DNA from: Bog-473 sp963821755
Lineage (GTDB): Bacteria > Actinomycetota > Acidimicrobiia > Acidimicrobiales > RAAP-2
Assembly (NCBI GenBank): GCA_963821755.1
Contig: CAWGEX010000003.1
Location: forward strand, 1,240,001-1,304,000
DNA: 64,000 nucleotides
Direction of reading: 5' to 3'
The position numbers and the translations under genes are program-made. Below, piece by piece: positions 34,647 through 43,302 of the stretch; the stretch's first letter is position 1, and each line of letters starts with the position of its first letter. The notes under the pieces were generated by a model. That model ran no database searches and was not told the origin of the DNA. It was given only the letters and a program-made list of their open reading frames with translations.

Positions 34647-36440
34647 ATGCCCCCCACTACGAACGCCAAACTCCTCTCCTGGGTCGATCGGGTGGCCGAG
34701 CTGACGACGCCCGACCGCATCGAGTGGTGCGACGGTTCCGCCGACGAGTACGACCGCCTGTGTCAGACCCTGGTCGAGGGCGGCACGTTCACCAAGCTGG
34801 CCGACGCCAAGCGACCCAATAGCTACTGGGCCCATTCCGACCCCGGGGACGTGGCCCGGGTCGAGGACCGGACGTTCATCTGTTCCGAGAAGGAGATCGA
34901 CGCCGGACCGACCAACAACTGGCGTGACCCGGCCGAGATGCGCACCTTCCTCGATGGGCTCTTCGCCGGCTGCATGCGCGGCCGCACGATGTACGTGGTC
35001 CCGTTCTCCATGGGCCCGCTCGGCTCTGAGATCGCCCACATCGGGGTCGAGATCACCGACTCGCCGTATGTGGCCGTGTCCATGCGCATCATGACCCGCA
35101 TGGGAACAGGTGCTCTCGAGACCCTCGGAGCCGACGGCGAGTTCGTTCCTTGCCTCCACTCGGTGGGGGCGCCGCTCGAAACCGGCCAGGCCGACGTCCC
35201 CTGGCCCTGCGATGCCGAGAACAAGTACATCGTGCACTTCCCCGAGACCCGGGAGATCATCTCCTACGGCTCCGGCTACGGCGGCAACGCGCTGCTCGGC
35301 AAGAAGTGCTTCGCCCTGCGTATCGCCTCGGTCATGGCCCGTGACGACGGCTGGCTGGCCGAGCACATGCTGATCCTGAAGCTCACCTCGCCCGAGGGCG
35401 AGACCCGCTACGTCACCGGTGCGTTCCCGTCGGCCTGTGGCAAGACCAACCTGGCCATGCTCATCCCCTCCCTCGAGGGCTGGAAGGTCGAGACGGTCGG
35501 TGACGACATCTGCTGGATGAAGTTCGGCGACGACGGCCGCCTCTACGCCATCAACCCCGAAGCCGGCTTCTTCGGCGTGGCCCCGGGCACCAACACCCAC
35601 ACCAACCCCAACGCCATGCTGACCCTCGACGGCAACTGCATCTTCACCAACACCGCCCTGACCGACGACGGCGACGTGTGGTGGGAGGGCATGACGGACG
35701 AGCCCCCGGCCCACCTCACCGACTGGAAGGGCCAGGACTGGACCCCGGCCTCGGGGACCCCGGCCGCCCATCCGAACGCCCGCTTCACCACCCCGGCCGC
35801 TCAGGACCCGGCCATTGCGCCCGAATGGGAGGATCCACACGGCGTGCCGATCTCGGCCATCCTCTTGGGCGGCCGCCGCGCCTCGGTGGTGCCGCTGGTC
35901 TTCCAGTCCCACGACTGGGAGCACGGCGTCTTCCTGGGCTCCATCATGGCCTCGGAGACGACCGCCGCCGCCACGGGCGCGGTGGGCAAACTGCGGCGCG
36001 ACCCCTTCGCCATGCTGCCGTTCTGCGGCTACAACATGGCTGACTACTTCGCCCACTGGCTCACCATCGGTGCGGAAGCACCGGACCGCGACCTTCTCCC
36101 CAAGATCTTCTACGTCAACTGGTTCCGCAAGGACGCCGACGGGAAGTGGCTGTGGCCGGGATACGGCGAGAACTCCCGGGTGCTCGAGTGGGTCTTCGAC
36201 CGGGTGGGCGGCAAGGCCGAGGCCGAGGACAGCCCCATCGGCTGGATCCCGACGCCCGACGCCATCGACGTTGACGGCATCGACGTGTCGAAAGAGGACA
36301 TGGTCGAGCTCCTGCGCGTCGACACCGACGAGTGGAAGGCCGAAGTGCCCTCCATCCGTGAGCACTTCGCCAAGTTCGGCGATCGCCTCCCGGCCGCGTT
36401 GACCAAGGCCGTCGACGAACTCGAACAGCGTCTCGGCTAG
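34647..36440 (+). CDS. pckG: Phosphoenolpyruvate carboxykinase (GTP)
   Basis: This GTP-dependent enzyme converts oxaloacetate to PEP for gluconeogenesis. The 597-residue protein carries the catalytic-cysteine P-loop FPSACGKTNLAML at about 257-269, the substrate loop YGGNALLGKKCFALRIA, and the C-terminal WVFDRVGGK...EDSPIGWIP. The ATG at 34647 follows a GGAAGAAGGAG site; a much longer upstream opening is not coding. It is a core actinobacterial gluconeogenic gene. Confidence 0.97.
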   Translation: MPPTTNAKLLSWVDRVAELTTPDRIEWCDGSADEYDRLCQTLVEGGTFTKLADAKRPNSYWAHSDPGDVARVEDRTFICSEKEIDAGPTNNWRDPAEMRTFLDGLFAGCMRGRTMYVVPFSMGPLGSEIAHIGVEITDSPYVAVSMRIMTRMGTGALETLGADGEFVPCLHSVGAPLETGQADVPWPCDAENKYIVHFPETREIISYGSGYGGNALLGKKCFALRIASVMARDDGWLAEHMLILKLTSPEGETRYVTGAFPSACGKTNLAMLIPSLEGWKVETVGDDICWMKFGDDGRLYAINPEAGFFGVAPGTNTHTNPNAMLTLDGNCIFTNTALTDDGDVWWEGMTDEPPAHLTDWKGQDWTPASGTPAAHPNARFTTPAAQDPAIAPEWEDPHGVPISAILLGGRRASVVPLVFQSHDWEHGVFLGSIMASETTAAATGAVGKLRRDPFAMLPFCGYNMADYFAHWLTIGAEAPDRDLLPKIFYVNWFRKDADGKWLWPGYGENSRVLEWVFDRVGGKAEAEDSPIGWIPTPDAIDVDGIDVSKEDMVELLRVDTDEWKAEVPSIREHFAKFGDRLPAALTKAVDELEQRLG

Positions 36441-36469
36441 TCGCTTCGCTCGCTAGTCCGTTCGCTCGC
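36438..36469. repeat. 16-bp tandem duplication spanning two convergent stop codons
   Basis: TAGTCGCTTCGCTCGC is followed directly by TAGTCCGTTCGCTCGC (14 of 16 bases identical). The first copy begins with the pckG TAG stop. The second begins near the minus-strand MFS gene stop. This small duplication therefore sits exactly where the two convergent genes end. It may have moved a stop signal or be a bidirectional terminator remnant; no function is shown. Confidence 0.85.
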
Positions 36470-37808
36470 CCCGAGCCACCCGCGGCGCCCGCAGGGCGCG
36501 CCGGCCGGTCACGTACGTCAGTCCACCCAACCCGGCCAGTACGGCCATCACGGCGTCGCCCTGGGGCAGCGTGAACGCCACCACCACGGGAATTAGCGCG
36601 CCCAACACCCAGACCAGCTGCTGTCGCGTGGCGAAGCGGGCGAAGGCGCGACCCTGGGCCGATTGGGGGATGTAGCGCTGGGTCATGGCATCGAATGACG
36701 GTTGCGCCACCGCCCCGGCCAGCCCGACCAGGAAGGCCAGCCCGACCTGAGCGACCAACGTGCCCCATACCGCCGCTCCGGCCGACGAGACGGCGATGAG
36801 CCAGAGGGAGAGCAGGAGCAAATGCTGCTCGTTCAGTCGCTCGCGCAACCGGCCGACCAGCGCCAGGCCGACGATGGACCCGATGCCGGCCGCGCCCAGG
36901 GCCAGACCGTAGACGTAGAGCCCCACGTGCAACCGCCGGAGACCGAAGGCCAGCAGGAAGATCTGGAAGCCCTGCAGGCCGCGGATGATCGACATGGCGG
37001 TGAGCCCGAGCAGCACCTCGGGGTGAGCGACCGGTTGCAGGCGGATCACATCAGGAGGTCGGTCGTCGACCGGCGTGGAAGCAACAGTCGACGTCGCACT
37101 CGGAGCCTCGGCCGCCCTGGCGTTCGGGTTCGCAAGATTGCCTCGTCGATGATGCCCGACGATCGGCAGTCGGTAGCCGGCCACCGCCGCCGCCACGAAC
37201 ACGAAGGCGCAGAACACCAAGACGCTGGCTGCCCCACCCAACTTCAAGATGATCCCTCCGGGCACCGAAATGGCGAAACCGGCCAGCGTGCCCAGGAGCG
37301 TCAGCCGGGCGTTGAGGGTGGCGTAGCCCGCCTGCTGGCCCGAGGCATCGGGAACGCTGAGCGCCGACACCTCGGGGACCAGCGCACCTCTGGTCACCAC
37401 ATACAGCTTCGAGAACACCAACACCAAGAACGCCTCGGGAAAGAGCAGCAGGCTGTGGACGTCACGCGCCATAAAGGGGCAGATGACGGCTTGGCCGACC
37501 GCGGCGAAGACGACCATGGCCCGACGAGCTCCCCGGCTCCGGTCGATGAGGGGACCGAGGAGGGGCGAGATGACGGCGAAGGGGGCCAGGGTGAAGAGGA
37601 GATAGAAGAGGACCTTGCTCTTCGCCTCATTGGGCGAGATGGAGAAGAACAGGGAACCGGCCAGCGAGATGGTGACCAAGGTGGCGCCGGCGGACATGCA
37701 GATCTGGACCAGGGAGAGGCGACCGACCGGATTGGTCTGATCAACGAGGTCCGCCCACGCCTGTCGGACGAGGTCCCGGAACTGCTCGATCCTCGGGGCC
37801 ATCGGCAT
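36453..37808 (-). CDS. Major facilitator superfamily transporter
   Basis: An approximately 451-residue membrane protein with about 12 hydrophobic segments, a DRSRGARR loop-2/3 motif and a central Pro/Ala/Thr-rich cytoplasmic loop. The family is broad (drug or metabolite efflux), so no substrate is assigned. ATG 37808 is preferred (37802 also possible) rather than an upstream start inside the divergent gene. It is head-to-head with the AsnC-type gene at 37831, only 22 bases apart. Confidence 0.88.
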   Translation of the reverse strand: MPMAPRIEQFRDLVRQAWADLVDQTNPVGRLSLVQICMSAGATLVTISLAGSLFFSISPNEAKSKVLFYLLFTLAPFAVISPLLGPLIDRSRGARRAMVVFAAVGQAVICPFMARDVHSLLLFPEAFLVLVFSKLYVVTRGALVPEVSALSVPDASGQQAGYATLNARLTLLGTLAGFAISVPGGIILKLGGAASVLVFCAFVFVAAAVAGYRLPIVGHHRRGNLANPNARAAEAPSATSTVASTPVDDRPPDVIRLQPVAHPEVLLGLTAMSIIRGLQGFQIFLLAFGLRRLHVGLYVYGLALGAAGIGSIVGLALVGRLRERLNEQHLLLLSLWLIAVSSAGAAVWGTLVAQVGLAFLVGLAGAVAQPSFDAMTQRYIPQSAQGRAFARFATRQQLVWVLGALIPVVVAFTLPQGDAVMAVLAGLGGLTYVTGRRALRAPRVARGERTD

Positions 37809-37830
37809 GACGCCCAATGTACGGTGTGCC

Positions 37831-38067
37831 ATGACCGTCCACGCGTACGTGCTCATTCAGACCGAAGTTGGGCGGTCGGTCGACGTGGCACGGCGCATGG
37901 CCGAGATCGACGGAGTGGTCCTGGCCGAGGACGTGACCGGCCCTTATGACGTCATCGCCCGCACCGAGGCCGGCTCAATCGACGAGCTCGGCCGCCTGGT
38001 GGTCGGCCAACTGCAGTTGATCGAAGGCATCACCCGCACCATCACGTGCCCCGTGGTCAATCTCTGA
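37831..38067 (+). CDS. Stand-alone Lrp/AsnC ligand-binding (RAM) domain protein
   Basis: The 78-residue protein consists of the C-terminal ligand-binding domain of Lrp/AsnC regulators without a DNA-binding helix-turn-helix. It shows AYVLIQTEVGRSVDVARRMAEIDGVVLAEDVTGPYDVIART followed by a LVVGQLQLIEGITRTITCPVV end. Such stand-alone domains bind amino acids or act as effector-sensing partners. The start ATG 37831 is 22 bases from the divergent MFS start. Confidence 0.88.
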   Translation: MTVHAYVLIQTEVGRSVDVARRMAEIDGVVLAEDVTGPYDVIARTEAGSIDELGRLVVGQLQLIEGITRTITCPVVNL

Positions 38068-38113
38068 TCTGGACGGCTGGGGCTTCAGCGAGCCGGCATC
38101 TCCGTTTCTCCGT

Positions 38114-38818
38114 CTAGCGGTTCTGCCCGCAATAGAGTGCGACCGCGTCCGCCGGTCCATTCCCGTTCCCATTTAAGGAAGCGGCGCTGTTTTGCGTTAT
38201 AGCGGTTTGGGCCATAGTTACCGTCGCATTGGCCTTGGCTTGGATTGAGGCGGGCAACCCGGAGACTTCGGTGGCGAGCTGGGCGATTTGAGTCTTGTTG
38301 GCCTCCAGAGCGGCCAGGGCACCGGCAGGACCGTTGGCGTTTCCGACCGCTGCAAAGATTGGGAGGAAGGTTGCGCAGAAGCTGCTTCCCTTACCAGTAG
38401 CGAAGTATGAAGGCAGAGCGTTCCCGTTTCCGTCGACTCCGCAATACGTGTCGATATCCCCACCGGCCGATTGAGGGACGGTGTTGAGGTCGTTCACGTT
38501 TCCGGAAGCAATAGCTTTCTGTGCGGCGGCAATCTCCTTTCGTGCATCGGTGCCAACCGTTCCAGAGGGCAGATTCTTGCCCATGGCGGAGAGGGCGGCC
38601 TTGTTGTGCTTGAGCACGGTCAAGAACCCGGCCTCCGAGTTGACATTCGCGCCGGCCTTGTCGATCTTGACGTTTCCTGCGCAGAAGGCCGTCTTGTGGG
38701 CCCCAGCGGTTGTAATAGCCGCAGTCGCCGAGCTGCTTGCACTAGCCGCCGTCGAGCCCGCTGCAAGCCCGATGGTCAGAGCCACGGCTCCACAGAGAGT
38801 TGTTCCTAGCTTCCTCAT
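38114..38818 (-). CDS. Secreted protein with two related Cys-flanked domains
   Basis: The 234-residue protein has a signal peptide (Arg/Lys then hydrophobic, about 1-28, ending STAASA). The mature part consists of two related halves of about 95 residues: AFCAGN...DTYCG and SFCATF...VALYCG. Each begins with FCA and ends YCG, so a disulfide within each domain is likely. Both halves contain an Asn/Gly/Ala-rich helical middle. No known family was recognised; the function is unknown. The 417-base upstream gap holds its promoter. Confidence 0.78.
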   Translation of the reverse strand: MRKLGTTLCGAVALTIGLAAGSTAASASSSATAAITTAGAHKTAFCAGNVKIDKAGANVNSEAGFLTVLKHNKAALSAMGKNLPSGTVGTDARKEIAAAQKAIASGNVNDLNTVPQSAGGDIDTYCGVDGNGNALPSYFATGKGSSFCATFLPIFAAVGNANGPAGALAALEANKTQIAQLATEVSGLPASIQAKANATVTMAQTAITQNSAASLNGNGNGPADAVALYCGQNR

Positions 38819-39235
38819 TCTGATTCCCCTGTCGTATCAAACAATGGACGCTCCACATAACGTCGAAACGAGCCTACGATTGGGGCGGTGAACCCTCAAG
38901 GGTGATACCCGTCAACCGGCGATGGTGCTACCACCACCACTTGTGCGGCCATCACCCCGTTGCCCACGATGGTGCGCCCAGTCGCCGTGGCTTCTCCACG
39001 TCCCGTTCCGCGCACAGGCCCAGCGCAGACCGCCGGTCAGGGTCTCGCTCGCACGCTTGGGTCCTTCGTGATCATCGTCGTGCACGCGAGCCCAACGGGC
39101 GCCGAGTCGGACGATGCGTCAACCATCTTCGCTTGGTCTGATGGCACTGGGGGCCCGCCAGTCGCCCAGGACGCAAACTTCGTTGGGCGCCACCCTCGAT
39201 CTTGACAGAGTGCAAATGACGGAGGCCGCTCCCAT
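38819..39235. other. 417-bp intergenic region with no supported gene
   Basis: Between the secreted protein and the GNAT gene both strands have only short openings, and none shows a recognisable domain or strong ribosome site. A perfect short inverted repeat ACCCT-CA-AGGGT lies about 70 bases upstream of the secreted-protein start and could be an operator. The region probably contains that gene's promoter. Confidence 0.5.
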
Positions 39236-39718
39236 TCAGTCCGCCCGCGCCAGATTCCACTGCATTCGAAGATCGGGCACGTGCTCCTCGTTCCCCAGAC
39301 CGTCCGTTCGCTCGACCACCACGAAGCCGGCTCGGGTGTAGAGCGCGGCCGCTCCCTCGTTCTGCTCGAACACCCACAACGACAACCCGCCGGGATTCTC
39401 CGCCATGGCACGTGCGAGCAGTGCACTACCGATCCCACCGCCCTGCCACGCCGGTGTGACGTAGAGGTGCTCGATCCAACCGGCACGGACCGCGCAGAAT
39501 CCGATCACCTCCGCCCCTGGGCTCATCTCCGCCATCGCCACCGTGACGTCGTGCGACCCCGACCCGACCACCCGGTCGGTGAAGAACGCCCGATCTTCGT
39601 CTGGTGTGTGCAGCGCGGGCAGATATGTCATCTCGGAGCGGGCCGCTCCGAACACGGCCGCCACGGCCGCACCGTCGCCCACCTCCGCTCGTCTGAAGGT
39701 GACCGATTCAGCGCTCAA
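39236..39718 (-). CDS. GNAT-family N-acetyltransferase
   Basis: An approximately 160-residue acetyltransferase has the acetyl-CoA motif VTPAWQGGGIGSALL and a C-terminal LWVFEQNEGAAALYTRAGFVVVERT. The acceptor is unknown. The start is uncertain: TTG 39718 is used, just before SAESVTFRRAEVGDG where homology begins; the frame remains open upstream into a CCCCAA repeat that would encode a Gly-Leu tail. That extension is not supported. Confidence 0.8.
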   Translation of the reverse strand: MSAESVTFRRAEVGDGAAVAAVFGAARSEMTYLPALHTPDEDRAFFTDRVVGSGSHDVTVAMAEMSPGAEVIGFCAVRAGWIEHLYVTPAWQGGGIGSALLARAMAENPGGLSLWVFEQNEGAAALYTRAGFVVVERTDGLGNEEHVPDLRMQWNLARAD

Positions 39719-39770
39719 TTTCCCGACCCACCCAGCTCGTCCGTCCGAACCATCGCTCACCGAAACCGGT

Positions 39771-39800
39771 CCCAACCCCAACCCCAACCCCAACCCCTAA
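39771..39800. repeat. CCCCAA hexanucleotide repeat (about 5 copies)
   Basis: A run of about four to five CCCCAA units (with a terminal CCCCTAA) lies between the GNAT gene and the racemase gene. It includes the minus-strand stop of the racemase gene at 39797-39799. On the minus strand this reads GGGGTT and can form G-rich structures. Simple-sequence slippage would alter spacing and, if translated, an N-terminal Gly-Leu stretch of the GNAT protein. Confidence 0.85.
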
Positions 39801-40966
39801 CTCAGCGCGCCCGACTCCCGCAGCTTGGCGATCGTCCCCTCGTCTATCCCCCACTCCACCAGCCCGCTCACCGTGTCGGCCCCGGGAGGCGAGGGCGGGC
39901 GGCTCACGGCCGAGGGTGTGCGGCTGAATTTCGGCGCCGGGGCCGGCTGCACGATGCCATCGACCTCGACGAACGTGGACCGGGCCACGTTGTGCGGATG
40001 CTCGTGGGCCTCCCACGGTGACAGGACCGGCTCGGCGCAGGCATCGGTACCGTCGAAAATGGCCGCCCACTCGTCACGCGTCTTGGTGCGGAACACGGCG
40101 GCGAAACGCTCCTTCATGGCGGGCCACTGGTCCCGGTCCATCTGCCCGGGGAGGGAGTCGTCGCCGGCCAGGCCGAGACCTTCCAGCAACTCGGCGTAGA
40201 ACTTGGCCTCGATCCCCCCGCAGGCGAAGTACTTCCCGTCCGACGTCTCGTAGACCTCGTAGAACGGAGCCCCGGTATCGAGCATGTTGGACCCGCGAGC
40301 CTCCCCCCAGATCCCGAAGGTGTGGAAGGCGTAGATCATCGTCATCAGGGACGCCGATCCGTCGACCATGGCCGCGTCGACCACCTGGCCCTCGCCGGAC
40401 CGGGCCGACTCCAACAGGCCGGCCACCATGCCGAAGGCCAGCAACATGCCGCCGCCGCCGAAGTCGCCCACCAGGTTCAACGGGGGCACCGGAGCCGAGT
40501 CGGCCCGACCCAGCGGCCACAGCGCGCCCGAGATGGCGATGTAGTCGATGTCGTGCCCCGCCGTCTCCGCCATGGGGCCGTCCTGGCCCCACCCGGTCAT
40601 GCGCCCGTAGACCAACGCCTTGTTGCGGGCCAGGCACTCCTCCGGCCCGAGCCCGAGACGCTCGGCCACACCGGGCCGGAAGCCTTCGATCAACCCGTCC
40701 GCCGACTCGACGAGGTCGAGCACCAACTCGACCGCATCGGGATTCTTGAGATCGACGCCCACCGAGGGCCGGCTGCGGTTGAGCAGATCCCAGTACCCAG
40801 GGGGAGCGTCCGCCCCGCGCTCGACCGCACCGGGGGCAGCCCGCTCCAGGCGGATCACCTGCGCGCCGGCGTCAGCGAGCATCATGCAGGTGTACGGGGC
40901 GGGACCGATCCCCGCCAATTCAATGATCTTGATACCGCTCAGCGGTCCACGTCGTATCTCAGCCAT
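39797..40966 (-). CDS. CaiB/BaiF CoA-transferase family protein, alpha-methylacyl-CoA racemase-like
   Basis: The protein of 389 residues has the family III CoA-transferase start GPLSGIKIIELAGIGPAPY, the GHDIDYIAISG region with the likely catalytic Asp, and the AMACR-like EWAAIFDGTDACAEPVLSPWEAHEHPHN. AMACR enzymes epimerise 2-methylacyl-CoA. The ATG at 40966 is chosen since upstream sequence lacks homology and overlaps the divergent kinase. A CoA-transferase role with another substrate is possible. Confidence 0.9.
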   Translation of the reverse strand: MAEIRRGPLSGIKIIELAGIGPAPYTCMMLADAGAQVIRLERAAPGAVERGADAPPGYWDLLNRSRPSVGVDLKNPDAVELVLDLVESADGLIEGFRPGVAERLGLGPEECLARNKALVYGRMTGWGQDGPMAETAGHDIDYIAISGALWPLGRADSAPVPPLNLVGDFGGGGMLLAFGMVAGLLESARSGEGQVVDAAMVDGSASLMTMIYAFHTFGIWGEARGSNMLDTGAPFYEVYETSDGKYFACGGIEAKFYAELLEGLGLAGDDSLPGQMDRDQWPAMKERFAAVFRTKTRDEWAAIFDGTDACAEPVLSPWEAHEHPHNVARSTFVEVDGIVQPAPAPKFSRTPSAVSRPPSPPGADTVSGLVEWGIDEGTIAKLRESGALS

Positions 40967-41011
40967 GGCAGGATCGTGACCCGGCTGGCCCGGAGGGGTC
41001 AAGCTGGAGCG

Positions 41012-42040
41012 GTGCGAACCGCTCGAGCGCCCGGCCGTGTCACCCTGATCGGCGATCACACCGACTACAACGAGGGCCTCTCCCTCCCCATGGCCATCGA
41101 CCTGGCCACCGAGGCGACGTTCACCCCCGAACCCGACAGCTTTCTCGTCGGCCTCGACAGCGATCAGTACCCCGATTCGTGGGAGATCCTTCTGGGTGAC
41201 ACCGCGCCGGCCGCGCCGGACGCCGTACTGGCGGCCGCCCTCCTCGCCCTGGCCGACCCCCCATCGGGCGGCCACATCCGGGTGACTAGCACGCTCCCGG
41301 TCGGCGCCGGCCTCTCATCGAGCGCGGCCTTCTCGATCGCCCTGCTGCTCGCCCTCGGGCGCCCGCCCGACCCCATGTCCCTGGCCCAGCTCAATCAGAA
41401 GGCCGAATCCGCCGCCGGGTCCCACGTCGGCCTGCTCGATCCGTTGGCCATCGTCGACGCGCGGGCCGGCCATGCCCTCTGCATCGACTTCGGAACGGCG
41501 GCGCTCGAGCGCCACCAGGTGGCCATCCCCGAACGGGCCGCCTTCGTGATCGTGCACAGCGAAGCCAGTCGGGAGCTCGGCCTGTCCCCCTATGCGCTGC
41601 GCCGGTCCGAATGCGACGCCGCGGCCCATGAGATCGGTCGGCCCCTGGGCCACTGCGTCAAGACGGACCTCAGCGTCCTCACCGACCCGATACTGCGCCG
41701 ACGGGCCCGGCACGTGGTGACCGAGTGCGAGCGGGTGCGTGAGATCGAGCGGCTCTTGGCCGTCGACGATCTCCCCGGCGTCGGGGCGGTGATGAGCGAC
41801 GGCCATCGCAGCCTGCGCGACGACTACCGGGTCTCGATCACCGAAGTCGACGAACTGGTTGACCAACTGCAGCGCACCACCGGCGTCCTAGGGGCCCGCA
41901 TGTCGGGCGGCGGGTTCGGTGGGTGTGTCATCGCCCTGTGCGATCAGGACTCTCCCGCCCTACAGCCGGCCACCTACGCCCCCCGGCGGGCCTGGCGCGT
42001 CAACCCTTCCGGTGGGGCCCGGATCGTTGCCGAGGACTGA
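41012..42040 (+). CDS. galK: Galactokinase-like GHMP kinase
   Basis: A 342-residue GHMP kinase with RAPGRVTLIGDHTDYNEGLSLPMAIDLA (galactokinase signature variant), the ATP loop LPVGAGLSSSAAFSIALLLA and the C-terminal GARMSGGGFGGCVIAL. It is somewhat shorter than usual galactokinases (about 380), and no galT/galE is nearby, so another sugar substrate is possible. GTG 41012 is chosen as the first start before the homology, with a GCTGGAG site. It is divergent from the racemase gene. Confidence 0.85.
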   Translation: MRTARAPGRVTLIGDHTDYNEGLSLPMAIDLATEATFTPEPDSFLVGLDSDQYPDSWEILLGDTAPAAPDAVLAAALLALADPPSGGHIRVTSTLPVGAGLSSSAAFSIALLLALGRPPDPMSLAQLNQKAESAAGSHVGLLDPLAIVDARAGHALCIDFGTAALERHQVAIPERAAFVIVHSEASRELGLSPYALRRSECDAAAHEIGRPLGHCVKTDLSVLTDPILRRRARHVVTECERVREIERLLAVDDLPGVGAVMSDGHRSLRDDYRVSITEVDELVDQLQRTTGVLGARMSGGGFGGCVIALCDQDSPALQPATYAPRRAWRVNPSGGARIVAED

Positions 42041-42115
42041 GCTCGCCTCGGTCCAACCCGGTCTCAGCCGGTCCGACCCGGTCCCTCCCGATCCGACCTT
42101 GTGTAGCCCGCGCCC

Positions 42116-43261
42116 TCAAACTTCAGCCCCTAGTTCGTCGGCCAGTGCCAACTGTGAGATGGCCACCAGCGCGTCCAGTGCCGCCTCGGCCCGCCCGCTG
42201 TCGATGGACTGGACCGCCTGTACCAACCCTCCGGCCAGGTCGGCCGCCCGTCCGGCCACCATGAGCCCGGCGGCCGCGTTGAGCAGTCCGATGTCGCGGT
42301 TGGCCCCGGGCGCACCATTGAGGACCGAACGGATGGCCTGGGCGTTGAAGATGGCGTTCCCGCCCTGCACGTCATCCAGCGTGGCCGGCGCCAGACCCAG
42401 CGCGACCGGGTCGACGCGCCACTCGGTCAGGTCGAATGATCCGTCGCCGTCGCCGTTGAGCTCGAGCACGGTCGAGAGCGACGTGACACTCAGTTCGTCC
42501 AGGCCGTCGTCGGCGTAGACGATCATGGCCCGCCTGCTGCCGGTCGACCCGAGCACGGTGGCCATGGTGGTGGCCATGGCGGGGTCACTGACGCCGACAA
42601 GCTGGTACCTGGTCCGCGACGGGTTGATCAACGGCCCCAGGAAGTTGAAGATGGTGGGCACGCCGAGCTCCTTGCGGACAGGCGCCACGTAGCGCATGGC
42701 CGGGTGAAAGCGCTGAGCAAAACAGAATCCGATCCCCGCCTCGGCGACGCATCGGGCCACGCCGACGGGTCCGACCTCGATGGCCACGCCCAACGCCTCG
42801 AGCACGTCGGCCGAGCCCACCGAGGAGGACGCCGACCGGCCACCGTGTTTGCAGACGCGCACGCCGCACCCGGCGACGATGAGGGACGCCAGGGTGGTCA
42901 CGTTGATGCTGCTCAGCCGGTCGCCGCCGGTACCGACCAGATCGACGACCACGCCCGCGGCACCTCCGTCGGCCGTACCGCCCCCGGCGCCCCCGAGGCC
43001 GCCCTCGGTACCGCCCCCGTCGCCGTCGGCACCGGTCCCGTCGAGCGACAGCGGCACGGCGGCGCCCACCAGGGCCCGGGCCAGGCCGGTCACCTCTTCG
43101 ATCGCCTCTCCCTTGGCATGCAGCAAGGTCAGGAAGGCGCCGATCTGCACCGGCGTCGCCTCGCCCGAGAGCACTCGGCCCAAGATCGCCTCGGCCTCGG
43201 CCTCGGTCAGGGATTCGCGCCGGGTCAATCGCGCCAGGACGTCGGGCCAGCTCAGTCCCAC
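42116..43261 (-). CDS. trpD: Anthranilate phosphoribosyltransferase TrpD with Gly-rich insertion
   Basis: TrpD transfers the phosphoribosyl group of PRPP to anthranilate in tryptophan synthesis. The helical N-terminal domain contains LTEAEAEAILGRVLSGEATPVQIGAFL, then VDLVGTGGDRLSSINVTTLAS and KHGGRSASSSVGSADVLEALGV, the nucleotide- and anthranilate-binding elements. At about 381 residues it is about 35 longer than usual because of a Gly/Asp-rich insertion (about 75-100) before the GTGGD motif. The start is GTG. No other trp gene is nearby. Confidence 0.9.
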   Translation of the reverse strand: MGLSWPDVLARLTRRESLTEAEAEAILGRVLSGEATPVQIGAFLTLLHAKGEAIEEVTGLARALVGAAVPLSLDGTGADGDGGGTEGGLGGAGGGTADGGAAGVVVDLVGTGGDRLSSINVTTLASLIVAGCGVRVCKHGGRSASSSVGSADVLEALGVAIEVGPVGVARCVAEAGIGFCFAQRFHPAMRYVAPVRKELGVPTIFNFLGPLINPSRTRYQLVGVSDPAMATTMATVLGSTGSRRAMIVYADDGLDELSVTSLSTVLELNGDGDGSFDLTEWRVDPVALGLAPATLDDVQGGNAIFNAQAIRSVLNGAPGANRDIGLLNAAAGLMVAGRAADLAGGLVQAVQSIDSGRAEAALDALVAISQLALADELGAEV

Positions 43262-43302
43262 GACAACCTCAATCCCACAACAGCCTCAGCCCCGGCACCG
43301 CG

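Noticed and set aside
34584..36365. 593-codon open frame antisense to pckG
   Set aside because: No recognisable motif; pckG is certain.
39771..39800. Telomere-like sequence (CCCCAA)n
   Set aside because: Only a few units inside bacterial coding context; not a chromosome end.
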